Assembly (NCBI RefSeq): GCF_002910905.1
Contig: NZ_NEUE01000103.1
Span: 4,657-40,036 of the forward strand
Source: Streptomyces sp. SM11
GTDB taxonomy: Bacteria > Actinomycetota > Actinomycetes > Streptomycetales > Streptomycetaceae
Reading direction: 5' to 3'
Length of the DNA: 35,380 bases
Position 1 is the first letter of the stretch; each line of letters begins with the position of its first letter. The notes under the pieces were generated by a model, which saw only the letters and a program-made list of their open reading frames with translations, was not told where the DNA came from and searched no databases. The translations under genes and the position numbers were made by a program. This document shows positions 15,130-24,468 of this stretch, piece by piece.

Positions 15130-16137
15130 TTGAACAGCAACACCTTCCGTTTCGCCGCCCTGGCGGTCGCCGCCGCCCCGGTCGCTCTGCTTGCCGCCGT
15201 CCCCGCGCACGCAGCCCCGGCGACACCCACCACCGGCGGCGAGGGCAGGGCGAGCGCGGTCGTGCTCCGTACCGGGCTCGACGTCTCGCTCCTCAACAAG
15301 TCCGTCCAGGTGCCTCTCAAGGCCACGCTCAACGAGGTGCAGGCCCCGGCCGGGGCCGAGAAGACCGCGCTCACCGTGGACGTGGACGGAGTGGAGGGCG
15401 GACGCCCGGTCAGCATCCTGCGCGCCGACGTGGCCACCGCGAACGCCACCGTCGACGAGCACAGGGCCGAGGGCCGTACCCATCTGGCGAAGGCCCGGAT
15501 CCATGTGCCCGGACTGCCTCTGCTCTCGCTCATCGAGGTCGAGAAGGTCACCTCCAAGGCGGTCTGCGAAACCGGCGGGAAGCCCGTCGCCGAGTCGAAC
15601 GTGCTCGGCCATGTCTCGGTCCTCGGCAAGAAGGTGACGCTCACCGCTGGCGGACCGACCCAGGTGTCGGTGCCGGGTGTCGGCGAGGTCTCCCTCGACC
15701 TGTCCAAGACGGTCACCACCGAGCGCACGGCGGCCGCGACGGCGCTCCGGCTCAAGGTGTCGGTCAACCCGCTGAAGCTCAACGTCGCCGAGGTGGAGGG
15801 CGAGGTCACCCTCGCCGAGGCGACCTGCGAGACCCCGAAGGATCCGAAGACACCCGAGAAGCCGGGCTCCACGGACGGCGGCTCCACAGGCGGTTCCACC
15901 GACGGTGGCTCCACGGGCGGCGACAGCGGCGGTGACCAGGGCGACGACGGCGGGAGTGGCGGCGACGTGAAGACGCAGACCGGCTCCGACACCGGCACCG
16001 CCCCCACCGAGGCGAACCTCGCCGAGACCGGCGGCAGCTCCACCACTCCGTACCTCGCGGGCGGAGCGGCCCTGCTGCTGGCCGTCGGCGCGGGTGCGAC
16101 GGTGCTGGCGCGCAGGCGCGGCAGCAGCCAGATCTGA
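15130..16137 (+). CDS. Secreted LAETG-motif surface protein (sortase E-type substrate)
   Basis: The product is 335 residues from TTG 15130, preceded by GGGGG 10 bp away. An ATG at 15073 in the same frame would put 19 unlikely residues before the signal peptide. A Sec signal peptide (FRFAALAVAAAPVALLAAVPAHA) is followed by a beta-rich ectodomain of about 200 residues, a Ser/Thr/Gly/Asp-rich spacer (about 240-285), LAETG at 297-301, a hydrophobic helix and the tail ARRRG. LAXTG is the motif used by Streptomyces class E sortases, so it should be wall-anchored. From memory it corresponds to S. coelicolor SCO1860, a reported sortase substrate. The function of the ectodomain is unknown. Confidence 0.85.
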   Translation: MNSNTFRFAALAVAAAPVALLAAVPAHAAPATPTTGGEGRASAVVLRTGLDVSLLNKSVQVPLKATLNEVQAPAGAEKTALTVDVDGVEGGRPVSILRADVATANATVDEHRAEGRTHLAKARIHVPGLPLLSLIEVEKVTSKAVCETGGKPVAESNVLGHVSVLGKKVTLTAGGPTQVSVPGVGEVSLDLSKTVTTERTAAATALRLKVSVNPLKLNVAEVEGEVTLAEATCETPKDPKTPEKPGSTDGGSTGGSTDGGSTGGDSGGDQGDDGGSGGDVKTQTGSDTGTAPTEANLAETGGSSTTPYLAGGAALLLAVGAGATVLARRRGSSQI

Positions 16138-16146
16138 TACGTGTCA

Positions 16147-16180
16147 GGGGGCGGCGGTTCGTACGACGAACGCCGCCCCC
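16147..16180. terminator. Bidirectional terminator between convergent genes
   Basis: GGGGGCGGCG and CGCCGCCCCC (16147-16156 and 16171-16180) are extended by TTCGT/ACGAA with one bulged G and a 3-nt loop, about 15 bp in all. It lies between the LAETG gene stop and the convergent cobC stop, so it can serve both. Confidence 0.8.
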
Positions 16181-16197
16181 TCCTCGTGACTCGCTCC

Positions 16198-17799
16198 TCA
16201 GCGCCACGATCTCGCGGGCAGCGCCTGCACGGCCTGGTCCAGGGCCTGGAGGAAACGGTTGGTCGTGGCCCGGTCGCGGACCGCGAGCCGCAGCCACTGC
16301 GGCCCCAGACCCGGGAAGGTGTCCCCCCGCCGGGCCGCGAAGCCCAGCAGCCGCAGCCGCTCCCGGACCTCCGCCGCCCGCTCCAGACGCACCAGGACGA
16401 ACGGCCCCCGGGCCGTCTCCACCGCCTCCACCTCGCTGAACTCGGCCAGTCCGGCGAGCAGGTGAGCCCGGTCCACCGTGATCCGGTCCGCAGCCTCGGC
16501 CGCCTCCACCAGCGCCCGCGGCTCCATGCACGCCTCCGCCGCCGCCAGTGCCGGGGACGACACCGGCCACAGCGGCTGCGCCTCGGCGAGCAGCGCCACG
16601 GTCTCCGGAGCGGCCAGGGCATAACCGATCCGCAGCCCGGCGAGCCCCCATGTCTTGGTGAGGCTGCGCAGCACCACGAGCCCCGGGATGTCCGTCCGCC
16701 CGCACAGCGCCTCGCGTTCGCTCGGCACGACGTCCATGAACGCCTCGTCGACCACCAGCGTCCGTCCCGGTCTGGCCAGCCGCTCCAGCAGTGCCGCCGG
16801 GTGCAGCACGGACGTCGGGTTCGTCGGATTGCCGATCACCACGAGGTCCGCCTCCTCGGGCACCGCCGCCGGATCGAGCCGGAAGCCGTCCTCCTCGCGC
16901 AGCAGCACCCGCCCCACCCCGTGCCCGGCCGCCCGGAGGGCCGCCTCCGGTTCGGTGAACTGCGGATGCACCACGACCGGACACCGGGCCGGAAGAGCCC
17001 GGGCGATCAGGACGAACGCCTCGGCCGCGCCCGCGGTCAGCAGCACCCGCTCCACCGGCAGCCCGTGCCGGCCGGCGACCGCGGTGCGGGCGGAGGACCC
17101 GTCCGGATAGGTGGCCAGCGAGGTGAGCGACGCGGCTATCCGCTCGCGCAGCCACTCCGGGGGAGTGTGGGTACGGACGTTCACGGCGAGATCGGTCAGA
17201 TTCTCGCCGCGCACCTCCGCGTCGCCGTGGTGGCGCAGGTCGGGCCCGGCGCTCTCGACGTTCTGAGTGGGGGGATTCATGGCAGCCATGGTGAACGGGC
17301 GGGAGCCCGCCGTCACCGGTGAGGTGGAATTTTTCCTCCCGGAAACACCGAAGGTCCCGGCGACGGCCGGCAGCCGGCGGGCCACCGCGCAGGTCGCCAC
17401 CCCCTTGGACGCGGCGTTCCCGCCCGGGGCGCGGGTCTTCGGCACCACCAGCTCGTCCGCCTCGATCAGCGCCGCCGCCTCCGCGACGGACGAAGTCCCC
17501 ACCGCCGTACCCACCGCGCCCGAGGGGTGCGGCACGCGGACCGCGGCCAGCGCCCCGGCCGGATGGGTCCGCACCGGCACCCCCAGCCGGGCCGCCGCCC
17601 CCACGATCCCCGGCTCGTCCCCCTTGGCATCGACCGTCGCCACCTCCAGCACGTCCGCCGCGTCCAGCCCCGCCCCGCTCAGCACCGCCTCGATCAGGGC
17701 GAACACCACATCACCACAGGCGCCGCGGCGCGCGCCGACCCCCACCACCAGACTACGGGCGCCGGACTCCGGTCCGGGGCTGACGGATGCTCCGGTCAT
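16198..17799 (-). CDS. cobC: Fusion of CbiG C-terminal/CobE domain with CobC-type aminotransferase
   Basis: The product is 533 residues from ATG 17799 (MTGASVSPGPES), with AAAGGTAGGA upstream. Residues about 15-135 match the CbiG C-terminal/CobE domain: LVVGVGARRGACGDVVFALI, then VDAKGDEPGIVGAAARLGV and GTSSVAEAAALI. A linker of about 50 residues leads to a fold-type I aminotransferase (about 190-533) of the Rv2231c/CobC, threonine-phosphate-decarboxylase-like group, with VIGNPTNPTSVLHP, VVDEAFMDVV and Schiff-base Lys382 in SLTKTWGLAGLRIGYA. It should serve aminopropanol-phosphate supply for cobalamin; the CobE part is assigned to corrin ring synthesis by family. MAAMNPPT within the linker could be an internal start for the second domain. 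Confidence 0.85.
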   Translation of the reverse strand: MTGASVSPGPESGARSLVVGVGARRGACGDVVFALIEAVLSGAGLDAADVLEVATVDAKGDEPGIVGAAARLGVPVRTHPAGALAAVRVPHPSGAVGTAVGTSSVAEAAALIEADELVVPKTRAPGGNAASKGVATCAVARRLPAVAGTFGVSGRKNSTSPVTAGSRPFTMAAMNPPTQNVESAGPDLRHHGDAEVRGENLTDLAVNVRTHTPPEWLRERIAASLTSLATYPDGSSARTAVAGRHGLPVERVLLTAGAAEAFVLIARALPARCPVVVHPQFTEPEAALRAAGHGVGRVLLREEDGFRLDPAAVPEEADLVVIGNPTNPTSVLHPAALLERLARPGRTLVVDEAFMDVVPSEREALCGRTDIPGLVVLRSLTKTWGLAGLRIGYALAAPETVALLAEAQPLWPVSSPALAAAEACMEPRALVEAAEAADRITVDRAHLLAGLAEFSEVEAVETARGPFVLVRLERAAEVRERLRLLGFAARRGDTFPGLGPQWLRLAVRDRATTNRFLQALDQAVQALPARSWR

Positions 17800-17871
17800 C
17801 GGCGGAGTCCTACCTTTCAGGTCAACATCTCGGTGGTACGGGGGAGGAGCGGGCACGGCCGCTCCGTATAC

Positions 17872-17919
17872 GGACACGGGAACGGGCGCGGACACGGGAA
17901 CGGGCGCGGGAACGGGCGC
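17872..17919. repeat. Short tandem repeat upstream of cobC and the ZIP gene
   Basis: Two exact 18-bp units (GGACACGGGAACGGGCGC) are followed by a 12-bp partial unit, in the divergent spacer. On the minus strand the open frame through them would encode Val-Pro/Ser-Ala repeats ahead of the chosen cobC start. Slippage-prone repeats here could alter spacer length. Confidence 0.7.
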
Positions 17920-17995
17920 GGAAACAGGCATGGGGATCCGCCGGTAAGGACACCCTGAGATGCGGAGGGAGGGCTCGATCGGCTAGCAAGGGCCC

Positions 17996-18727
17996 ATGGC
18001 GGTGTTCGTCGCGCTCGGCGCGTTCCTGATGACTCTGGCCGGCGGCTGGGTCGCCCAACGCGTCACCGACCGCCGTCACCTGGTGCTCGGCTTCGCGGGC
18101 GGGCTGATGCTCGGCGTGGTCGGACTCGACCTCCTGCCGGAGGCGATCGAGGCCGCGGGCACTCCGGTGTTCGGGGTGCCCGCCGCCCTGCTGCTGTTCG
18201 TCGGCGGCTTCCTGGCGGCCCATCTGGTCGAGCGGCTGCTCGCCGTACGCCAGGTGGCACACGGGGCGAGCGGCACCCACGGTGACCGCGTACCGCAGGT
18301 GGGGCTCACGGCGGCCGCCGCGATGGTCGGGCACAGCTTCATGGACGGCGTCGCACTCGGCGCCGCGTTCCAGGTCAGCGGCTCCATGGGCGTTGCCGTC
18401 GCGCTGGCGGTGATCAGTCATGACTTCGCCGACGGATTCAACACGTACACCCTCACCAGTCTTTACGGGAACGCCCGCCGCAAGGCGCTCCTGATGCTGT
18501 TCGCGGCTTCCGCGGCGCCGGTCGTGGGCGCCGCGACGACGCTGCTGTTCACCCTTCCGGAGGAACTGCTCGGCGGCTATCTCGGCTTCTTCGGCGGAGC
18601 GCTCCTCTACCTGGCCGCTGCGGAGATCCTTCCCGAGGCGCACCACACCCATCCAGCCCGCTCCACCCTTCTCTGCACCATCGGGGGCGTGGGCTTCATC
18701 TGGCTGGTCGTCGGCATCGCCGAGTGA
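17996..18727 (+). CDS. ZIP family metal transporter
   Basis: The product is 243 residues with about seven or eight membrane helices. The ZIP metal-site motifs are visible: AAMVGHSFMDGVALGAAF in the fourth-helix region and VISHDFADGFNTYTL in the next. A His-rich loop (PEAHHTHPARS) precedes the last helix. Members import divalent metals such as Zn, Fe, Mn or Co. It sits between the cobC fusion and the cobB-ending operon, which makes cobalt uptake for cobalamin an attractive but unproven role. The ATG at 17996 has only AAGGG 3 bp upstream. It converges with cobB, 34 bp apart. Confidence 0.85.
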   Translation: MAVFVALGAFLMTLAGGWVAQRVTDRRHLVLGFAGGLMLGVVGLDLLPEAIEAAGTPVFGVPAALLLFVGGFLAAHLVERLLAVRQVAHGASGTHGDRVPQVGLTAAAAMVGHSFMDGVALGAAFQVSGSMGVAVALAVISHDFADGFNTYTLTSLYGNARRKALLMLFAASAAPVVGAATTLLFTLPEELLGGYLGFFGGALLYLAAAEILPEAHHTHPARSTLLCTIGGVGFIWLVVGIAE

Positions 18728-18761
18728 GCCGCGCGTACGCCCCCGTGCGCTTGTGCACGCT

Positions 18762-20108
18762 TCACCGCGCCCGGCAGTGCTCGACGAACCGCCGGGCCAC
18801 CGAGGGCGACGCGGCCCAGTGGGTATGCAGATAGCTCGCGTGCACACCCCGCTGGACGTACCCCTCGACCCGCCGCTCCGGCTGGTGCATGCCCCAGGCC
18901 GGCGTGGTCCCGGCCCCCGGCTCCAGCACCGTGCGGTGGAACTCATGACCGCGCATCCTGGTCCCCGCCACCGCCAGCGCACTGTCCGAGACCGCCACCG
19001 CCTGCCGGTACCCGAGCGTGAGTCGCTCGGACATCCGGGCGTCGGCGTCCAGCACCCCGCACATCGGCCGCCCGTCCAGCTCCCGCGCCAGATACAGCAG
19101 CCCCGCGCACTCGGCCGCCACCGGGGCGCCGCTCAGGGCCAACTCCGTGACCGCCCGCCGCAACGGCTCGTTCGCCGACAGCTCGGGGGCGTACATCTCC
19201 GGGAACCCGCCGCCGATCACGAGCCCCGCCGTACCCGCCGGCAGCTTCTCGTCCCGCAACGGATCGAAGGTCACGACCTCCGCACCGGCCGCCGTCAGCA
19301 GCTCGGCGTGCTCCGCGTAAGCGAAGGTGAACGCCGCCCCGCCCGCCACGGCGACGACGGGACGTGGCCCCCGCACGGGTACGTGCGCGGGCTCCCACGC
19401 CTCGTCCGACAGGGCGGGTGCGGTCCGGGCCAGCGCCATCAGCGCGTCCAGGTCGCACCCGGCGCGTACCCGCTCGCCCATCGCCGCCACGGCGTCCACC
19501 GTTTCGGACCCCCGCTCGGCCACCGGCACCAGACCCAGGTGCCTCGAGGGCGTCGCCACCTGTGGGGCCCGCCGCAGCACGCCCAGCACCGGCAGGCCGG
19601 ACTCGTCCAACGCGTCCCGCAGCAGTGCCTCGTGACGGTCGGAGGCCACCTTGTTCAGGATCACCCCGCCGATCCGGACCTGCGGGTCCCAGGAGGCGAA
19701 CCCGTGCACCAGGGCCGCCACCGACCGCGACTGCGAAGAGGCGTCCACCACCAGCACCACGGGCGCCCTGAGCAGCTTGGCCACCTGCGCGGTGGACGCC
19801 AGCTCACCCTGCCCCGAGGCGCCGTCGTACAGCCCCATCACGCCCTCGACCACGGCGAGGTCGCACCCCGCCGACCCGTGCGCGAACAACGGGGCGATGA
19901 GGTCCGTCCCGCACATGTACCCGTCGAGATTGCGGCCGGGGCGTCCCGTCGCCAGCGAGTGGTAGCCCGGATCGATGTAGTCCGGCCCCACCTTGTGCGG
20001 CGAGACGGCGAGCCCGCGCGCGGCGAAGGCGGCCATCAGGCCGGTGGCGACGGTGGTCTTGCCGCTGCCGGAGGCCGGAGCGGCGATGACCAGACGGGGC
20101 ACAGTCAC
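18762..20108 (-). CDS. cobB: Cobyrinate/hydrogenobyrinate a,c-diamide synthase CobB
   Basis: The product is 448 residues from GTG 20108, inside a GTGA overlap with the cobO stop. The ATP-binding domain begins LVIAAPASGSGKTTVATGL (P-loop) and holds SPHKVGPDYIDPGYH and VVEGVMGLYDG. The C-terminal class I-like glutamine amidotransferase domain has Cys in PVAAECAGLLYL and the conserved RGHEFH motif. It amidates the a and c side chains of the corrin ring using glutamine and ATP. It is the last gene of the riboswitch operon. The co-occurring chelatase and CobO suggest the late-cobalt (aerobic) route, in which the substrate would be hydrogenobyrinic acid. Confidence 0.95.
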   Translation of the reverse strand: MTVPRLVIAAPASGSGKTTVATGLMAAFAARGLAVSPHKVGPDYIDPGYHSLATGRPGRNLDGYMCGTDLIAPLFAHGSAGCDLAVVEGVMGLYDGASGQGELASTAQVAKLLRAPVVLVVDASSQSRSVAALVHGFASWDPQVRIGGVILNKVASDRHEALLRDALDESGLPVLGVLRRAPQVATPSRHLGLVPVAERGSETVDAVAAMGERVRAGCDLDALMALARTAPALSDEAWEPAHVPVRGPRPVVAVAGGAAFTFAYAEHAELLTAAGAEVVTFDPLRDEKLPAGTAGLVIGGGFPEMYAPELSANEPLRRAVTELALSGAPVAAECAGLLYLARELDGRPMCGVLDADARMSERLTLGYRQAVAVSDSALAVAGTRMRGHEFHRTVLEPGAGTTPAWGMHQPERRVEGYVQRGVHASYLHTHWAASPSVARRFVEHCRAR

Positions 20109-20704
20109 CACTCGATGCCCCTCTGGCCCTTCTGCCCCGCGTCCATCGGGTGCTTGACCTTCGACATGTCGGTCACCAGGTCGGCGGCCTCGACGAGCTT
20201 GTCGGGCGCGTTGCGTCCGGTGATCACCACGTGCTGGGTGCCGGGCCGGTTCCGCATCACCTCGACGACCTCGTCCGTGTCGATCCAGCCCCAGTGCATC
20301 GGGTAGGCGAACTCGTCGAGCACGTACAGCTTGTACGTCTCGGCCGCCAGGTCGCGCTTGACCTGCTCCCAGCCCTCGCGTGCCTTCTCCTCGTTGTCGA
20401 GCTGACCGTCGCGCTGGACCCAGGACCAGCCCTCGCCCATCTTGTGCCAGTCGACGGTGCCGCCCTCGCCGCTCGCGCCCAGCACCTTCAGCGCGTTCTC
20501 CTCGCCGACCTTCCACTTCGCCGACTTCACGAACTGGAACACCCCGATCGGCCACCCCTGGTTCCAGGCCCGCAGCGCGAGCCCGAAAGCCGCCGTCGAC
20601 TTGCCCTTCCCGATGCCCGTGTGGACGAACAGGAGCGGGCGGTTCCGCCGCTGACGGGTGGTGAGCCCGTCGTCCGGCACTGTCGTCGGCTGTCCCTGCG
20701 GCAT
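20105..20704 (-). CDS. cobO: Corrinoid adenosyltransferase CobO
   Basis: The product is 199 residues from ATG 20704, overlapping the chelatase stop by one base (TAATG). It has the CobO/BtuR P-loop GIGKGKSTAAFGLALRA, then IGVFQFVKSAKWKVGEE, and the C-terminal block YVLDEFAYPMHWGWIDTDEV followed by NRPGTQHVVITGRNAPD. It transfers the 5'-deoxyadenosyl group of ATP to Co(I) corrinoid, acting in the cytoplasm both in synthesis and in salvage. It is translationally coupled on both sides (chelatase and cobB). Confidence 0.97.
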   Translation of the reverse strand: MPQGQPTTVPDDGLTTRQRRNRPLLFVHTGIGKGKSTAAFGLALRAWNQGWPIGVFQFVKSAKWKVGEENALKVLGASGEGGTVDWHKMGEGWSWVQRDGQLDNEEKAREGWEQVKRDLAAETYKLYVLDEFAYPMHWGWIDTDEVVEVMRNRPGTQHVVITGRNAPDKLVEAADLVTDMSKVKHPMDAGQKGQRGIEW

Positions 20705-22752
20705 TAAGCGGCCCTCCCGGCTGCGGTGACGTCCTTGACGAGCCCGGCGATCGAGTCGGCCCGCAGCTCGTCGAGCGTGACGGCGGTGCCTCCCAGTTCC
20801 CGGGCGAGTTCCCCGGCGAGACCGAGGCGTACGTACCCCGACTCGCAGTCCACGACGACCGAGGCCGTCCCCTCCGAGCGGTGCAGCCGTCCGGCCCGCC
20901 CCGCGAGCGCGACCGGCTCCGGACCGCCGGTCGCCCGGCCGTCCGTGATCACGACGAGCAGCGGCCGCCGCGACGGGTCGCGCAGCCGCTCCACCCGCAG
21001 CACGTCATGGGCCTTCAGCAGCCCGGCGGCGAGCGGTGTACGGCCCCCGGTCGGCAGCGACTCCAGTCGCGACGCCGCCGCGTCCACGGACGAGGTCGGC
21101 GGCAGCGCCACCTCCGCCTCCTTCCCCCGGAAGGTGACCAGACCGACCTTGTCCCGCCGCTGGTAGGCGTCCAGCAGCAGCGACAGCACCGCCCCCTTGA
21201 CCGCGCTCATCCGCTGCCGGGCCGCCATCGACCCGGAGGCGTCCACGACGAACAGCACGAGGTTGCCCTCACGCCCCTCCCGGGTCGCCTGCCGCAGATC
21301 GTCCCGGCGCACCACGAGCCCCCGCCCGGAGCGCCCGCGCGCCCGCTGGTGCGGGGCGGCGGCCTGCACGGTCGCGGCCAGGTGCAGCTTGGTCAGCGAT
21401 CCCTGCGGGCGGCGCGCGCCGGTCGTACGCCCGTGCTCGGTACGGGCCCTGGAGCGTCGCCCCGCAGCACCCTCGCCGAGCCCCGGCACGCTGAGCATCT
21501 TCGTCCGGAACGGCTCGGCGGACGCCACCGGCTGCTGCTCGGCCCCGGCGGACCGGCCGGGCGCGTCGGGAGTGCCGTCCGGCGTCTGCGACGGCGTGTC
21601 GCTCGCACCACCCTGAGGCGGCACACCGCCACCGCCACCGTCGTTGCCGCCGCCGCCGCCGCCGTCCGGCCCGGGCCCGTCGGGATCGGGGTCGGGCAGG
21701 TCATCGTCGCCGCTCCCTCCCTGCTCCTGCTCCTGCTTCGGCGGGTCGGCCTCGTCCAGGGTCTGGTCGAGCTTGTCCTCGTCCAGGCCGGGCGCGTCGA
21801 AGGGGTTGCGTCGACGCCGGTGGGGGAGCGCGAGGAGCGCGGCCTGCCGCACGTCGTCGGCGGTGACCTCCTCGCGCCCCACCCAGGCGGCCAGCGCGGT
21901 CGCGGTACGCGCCATCACGATGTCGGCCCGCATCCCGTCGACCTCGAACGCGGCGCAGGTCGCGGCGATCTGCCGCAACACGCCGTCGCCCAGCACGACG
22001 CGGGGCAGCAGGGCGCGCGCGGCTGCGATCCGCTCCCGCAGCGCCGACTCCTCGTCGGCCCAGCGGGCGGCGAAGCCCTCGGGGTCGTCGTCGTACGCGA
22101 GCCTGCGCCGCACGACCTCGACCCGCTCGTCGGTGTCCCGGGACGCGGCCACCTCGACGGTCAGCCCGAACCGGTCCAGCAACTGCGGCCGCAGCTCGCC
22201 CTCCTCCGGGTTCATCGTCCCGACCAGCAGGAACCGTGCCGCATGCCGTACGGAGACGCCCTCGCGCTCGACGTACGAGGCACCCATGGCCGCCGCGTCC
22301 AGGAGCAGGTCCACCAGGTGGTCGTGGAGCAGGTTGACCTCGTCGACGTACAGGATGCCGCGGTGCGCGTCGGCGAGCAGCCCCGGCTCGAACGCCTTCA
22401 CGCCCTCCGAGAGTGCCCGCTCGATGTCCAGCGCCCCCACGAGCCGGTCCTCGGACGCGCCGACGGGCAGCTCCACGGTCCGCGCGGCCCGCGACACACC
22501 GGCCGCCCCCGCGTGCGGCCCATCAGGACACGCCGGATCGGGGGAGACCGGGTCACAGGAGAACCGGCACCCGGGCACGACGGAGACCTCGGGCATGAGG
22601 GCGGCCAGCGCGCGGACGGCGGTGGACTTGGCGGTCCCCTTCTCGCCCCGCACGAGCACCCCGCCGACAGCCGGACTGACCGCGTTCAGCAACAGCCCGA
22701 GCCGCAGGTCGTCCTGCCCGACGATCGCGGTGAAGGGATACGGCGTACTCAC
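20704..22752 (-). CDS. ChlI-ChlD-type chelatase AAA+/VWA fusion (putative cobaltochelatase subunit)
   Basis: The product is 682 residues from GTG 22752, with AGGAGG 5 bp upstream and a GTGA overlap with the cobQ stop. Residues about 5-330 are a BchI/ChlI AAA+ ATPase: Walker [11 protein letters not shown] (about 35-44), Walker [11 protein letters not shown] and the [22 protein letters not shown] block. A Pro/Gly/Asp-rich linker (about 345-440) follows. A VWA domain (about 490-680) has the metal-ion site DASGSMAA and TDGRATGG. In cobalamin operons such I-D fusions power cobalt insertion together with the large CobN subunit, which is not in the window. Magnesium chelation is unlikely without bacteriochlorophyll genes. 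Confidence 0.88.
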   Translation of the reverse strand: MSTPYPFTAIVGQDDLRLGLLLNAVSPAVGGVLVRGEKGTAKSTAVRALAALMPEVSVVPGCRFSCDPVSPDPACPDGPHAGAAGVSRAARTVELPVGASEDRLVGALDIERALSEGVKAFEPGLLADAHRGILYVDEVNLLHDHLVDLLLDAAAMGASYVEREGVSVRHAARFLLVGTMNPEEGELRPQLLDRFGLTVEVAASRDTDERVEVVRRRLAYDDDPEGFAARWADEESALRERIAAARALLPRVVLGDGVLRQIAATCAAFEVDGMRADIVMARTATALAAWVGREEVTADDVRQAALLALPHRRRRNPFDAPGLDEDKLDQTLDEADPPKQEQEQGGSGDDDLPDPDPDGPGPDGGGGGGNDGGGGGVPPQGGASDTPSQTPDGTPDAPGRSAGAEQQPVASAEPFRTKMLSVPGLGEGAAGRRSRARTEHGRTTGARRPQGSLTKLHLAATVQAAAPHQRARGRSGRGLVVRRDDLRQATREGREGNLVLFVVDASGSMAARQRMSAVKGAVLSLLLDAYQRRDKVGLVTFRGKEAEVALPPTSSVDAAASRLESLPTGGRTPLAAGLLKAHDVLRVERLRDPSRRPLLVVITDGRATGGPEPVALAGRAGRLHRSEGTASVVVDCESGYVRLGLAGELARELGGTAVTLDELRADSIAGLVKDVTAAGRAA

Positions 22753-24428
22753 TTGGCCTCCTGGTCGACACGAACAACAGCACAATCAAGCCCGTCTGGC
22801 TTCCGGGCTTCTCCAAGCGCCTCCGGGTGAGCCGTTTCAAGCCCCTCCGGCGATTGAGGAGCGGGTGCCTGGGCAGCACCCGGGCTCTCCGGAGCACCCG
22901 CACCTGACTTTGAACCCGGCACCGAAGGCGCCCCCGGCGGCACGAACGGCAACCCCGCAGGCGCGCCCCCCTCGATCAACCGCCACAACGCGTCCGTGTC
23001 GGCGTGCTCCTCCACCAGATCCCCCAGCCGGTCCAGCTGCTCCTCCCGCAGCGCCCCGAAACTCGTGTCCGGCGCCGGCACGAACCGCCGCCCAGCGGCC
23101 TGGGCCACCTCCACCAGGAACCGCCGCCGGAACGCGTCGCTCTCCAGCGACCCGTGCCAGTGCGTCCCCCACACGGCCCCCACCCGGCACCCGTCGAGGA
23201 ACGGCTCGCCGCCCCGCACATCGGCCACCCCGTGGTGGATCTCGTACCCCTCCACCGGCTCGCCCAGCGCCGAACCGACCGGCCGCGCCAGCGTCTTGGC
23301 CCGGTCGAACCGGATGCGTACGGGAAGGAGCCCCAGCCCGTCCACGAGACCCGCCCGGGACTCCACCTCGTCCTCGATCCGCTCGCCGAGCACCTGGAAC
23401 CCGCCGCAGATCCCCAGCACCGGCCGGCCCTCCGCCGCCCGCCGCACCAGCGCGTCCGCGAGGCCCCGCTCGCGCAGCCAGGCCAGCGCCTTCACCGTGC
23501 CGCGCGTCCCGGGCACGATCACCAGGTCCGCGTCGGCCAGCTCGTCCGCCCGGTCCACGAACCGCACGACGACGCCCGGTTCGGCGGCCAGCGCGTCCAC
23601 GTCCGTGAAGTTCGACATCAGCGGCACCGCGCAGACCGCCACCCGCAGCACGTCCTCGCCGTGCGGGGGAGCCACGGCCGACTCCCGCACCGCACCCCGC
23701 AGGGACACCCGCAGGCCGTCCTCCTCGTCGATGCCGAGCCCGTGGGCGAACGGCAGCACGCCGTACGTCCGCCGCCCGGTCAGCCCGTACAGCATGTCCA
23801 GGCCCGGCTCCAGCAGCGAGACGTCGCCCCGGAACTTGTTCACCAGGTAGCCCGCGACCAGCGCCTGGTCCTCGGGGCCCAGCAGCGCCGTCGTCCCGAA
23901 GAACGACGCGAAGACCCCGCCCCGGTCGATGTCCCCGACCACCAGGACGGGGAACTTCGCGGCCCGCGCGATTCCCATGTTCACGATGTCCGTGCGCCGC
24001 AGATTGATCTCGGCCGGGGATCCGGCCCCTTCGCAGATGACCGCGTCGTACGTGGCCCGCAGCTGCTCCAGGCAGTCCGTCACCGTCCCGAGCAGCGTCT
24101 CCTGACGGCCCCCGTGGTACCCCCGGGCGCTCATCTCGCCGACCGGCCTCCCCATCAGGACCACCTGGCTGGACCGGTCGCCGCCGGGCTTCAGCAGCAC
24201 CGGGTTCATCAGCGCCGTCGGCTCCACCCGGGCGGCCTGCGCCTGCATTGCCTGCGCCCGCCCGATCTCCGCGCCCTGTCGGGTCACGAAGGAGTTCAGG
24301 GACATGTTCTGCGCCTTGAACGGGGCGACCTTCACGCCCCGGCGCACCAGCCACCGGCAGATGCCCGCCGTGACGACGCTCTTGCCCGCGTCCGATGTGG
24401 TTCCCGCGACCAGCAGTCCGCCGCTCAT
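22749..24428 (-). CDS. cobQ: Cobyric acid synthase CobQ
   Basis: The product is 559 residues from ATG 24428 with GGGAGC upstream. It has the N-terminal ATPase domain ([46 protein letters not shown]) and the C-terminal glutamine amidotransferase domain with the nucleophile in [12 protein letters not shown] and the HHG-type motif YEIHHGVAD. It makes the four amidations at b, d, e and g of adenosylcobyrinic a,c-diamide. Family length is about 480-510; the last roughly 60 residues are a Pro/Ala/Gly-rich extension that looks like a captured dispersed repeat. It is 40 bp downstream of cobD and overlaps the chelatase by 4 bp. Confidence 0.95.
   Translation of the reverse strand: MSGGLLVAGTTSDAGKSVVTAGICRWLVRRGVKVAPFKAQNMSLNSFVTRQGAEIGRAQAMQAQAARVEPTALMNPVLLKPGGDRSSQVVLMGRPVGEMSARGYHGGRQETLLGTVTDCLEQLRATYDAVICEGAGSPAEINLRRTDIVNMGIARAAKFPVLVVGDIDRGGVFASFFGTTALLGPEDQALVAGYLVNKFRGDVSLLEPGLDMLYGLTGRRTYGVLPFAHGLGIDEEDGLRVSLRGAVRESAVAPPHGEDVLRVAVCAVPLMSNFTDVDALAAEPGVVVRFVDRADELADADLVIVPGTRGTVKALAWLRERGLADALVRRAAEGRPVLGICGGFQVLGERIEDEVESRAGLVDGLGLLPVRIRFDRAKTLARPVGSALGEPVEGYEIHHGVADVRGGEPFLDGCRVGAVWGTHWHGSLESDAFRRRFLVEVAQAAGRRFVPAPDTSFGALREEQLDRLGDLVEEHADTDALWRLIEGGAPAGLPFVPPGAPSVPGSKSGAGAPESPGAAQAPAPQSPEGLETAHPEALGEARKPDGLDCAVVRVDQEAK
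22785..22880. repeat. Probable Streptomyces dispersed repeat within the cobQ 3' end
   Basis: This stretch contains CAAGCCCGTCTGGC and CAAGCCCCTCCGGCGATTGA (22838-22857). It is followed by a CGGGTGC/GCACCCG hairpin near 22862-22882. From memory, elements reading CAAGCCCSTCCGGCGNTTGAGGA recur between genes in many Streptomyces genomes. Here the element lies inside the cobQ frame and encodes part of its C-terminal extension. Confidence 0.5.
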
Positions 24429-24468
24429 GCCCGCTCCCGTTCCCGTGCCGCGTTCCGTGCCGGACCGT

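Noticed and set aside
17800..17931. Longer start (ATG 17931) for the cobC fusion
   Set aside because: It would add 44 residues of Val-Pro-Ala repeat encoded by tandem repeats, while ATG 17799 has a good ribosome site.
17800..17995. Second cobalamin riboswitch before the cobC fusion
   Set aside because: No CCGCCACTG or GCCGGTG core on either strand.
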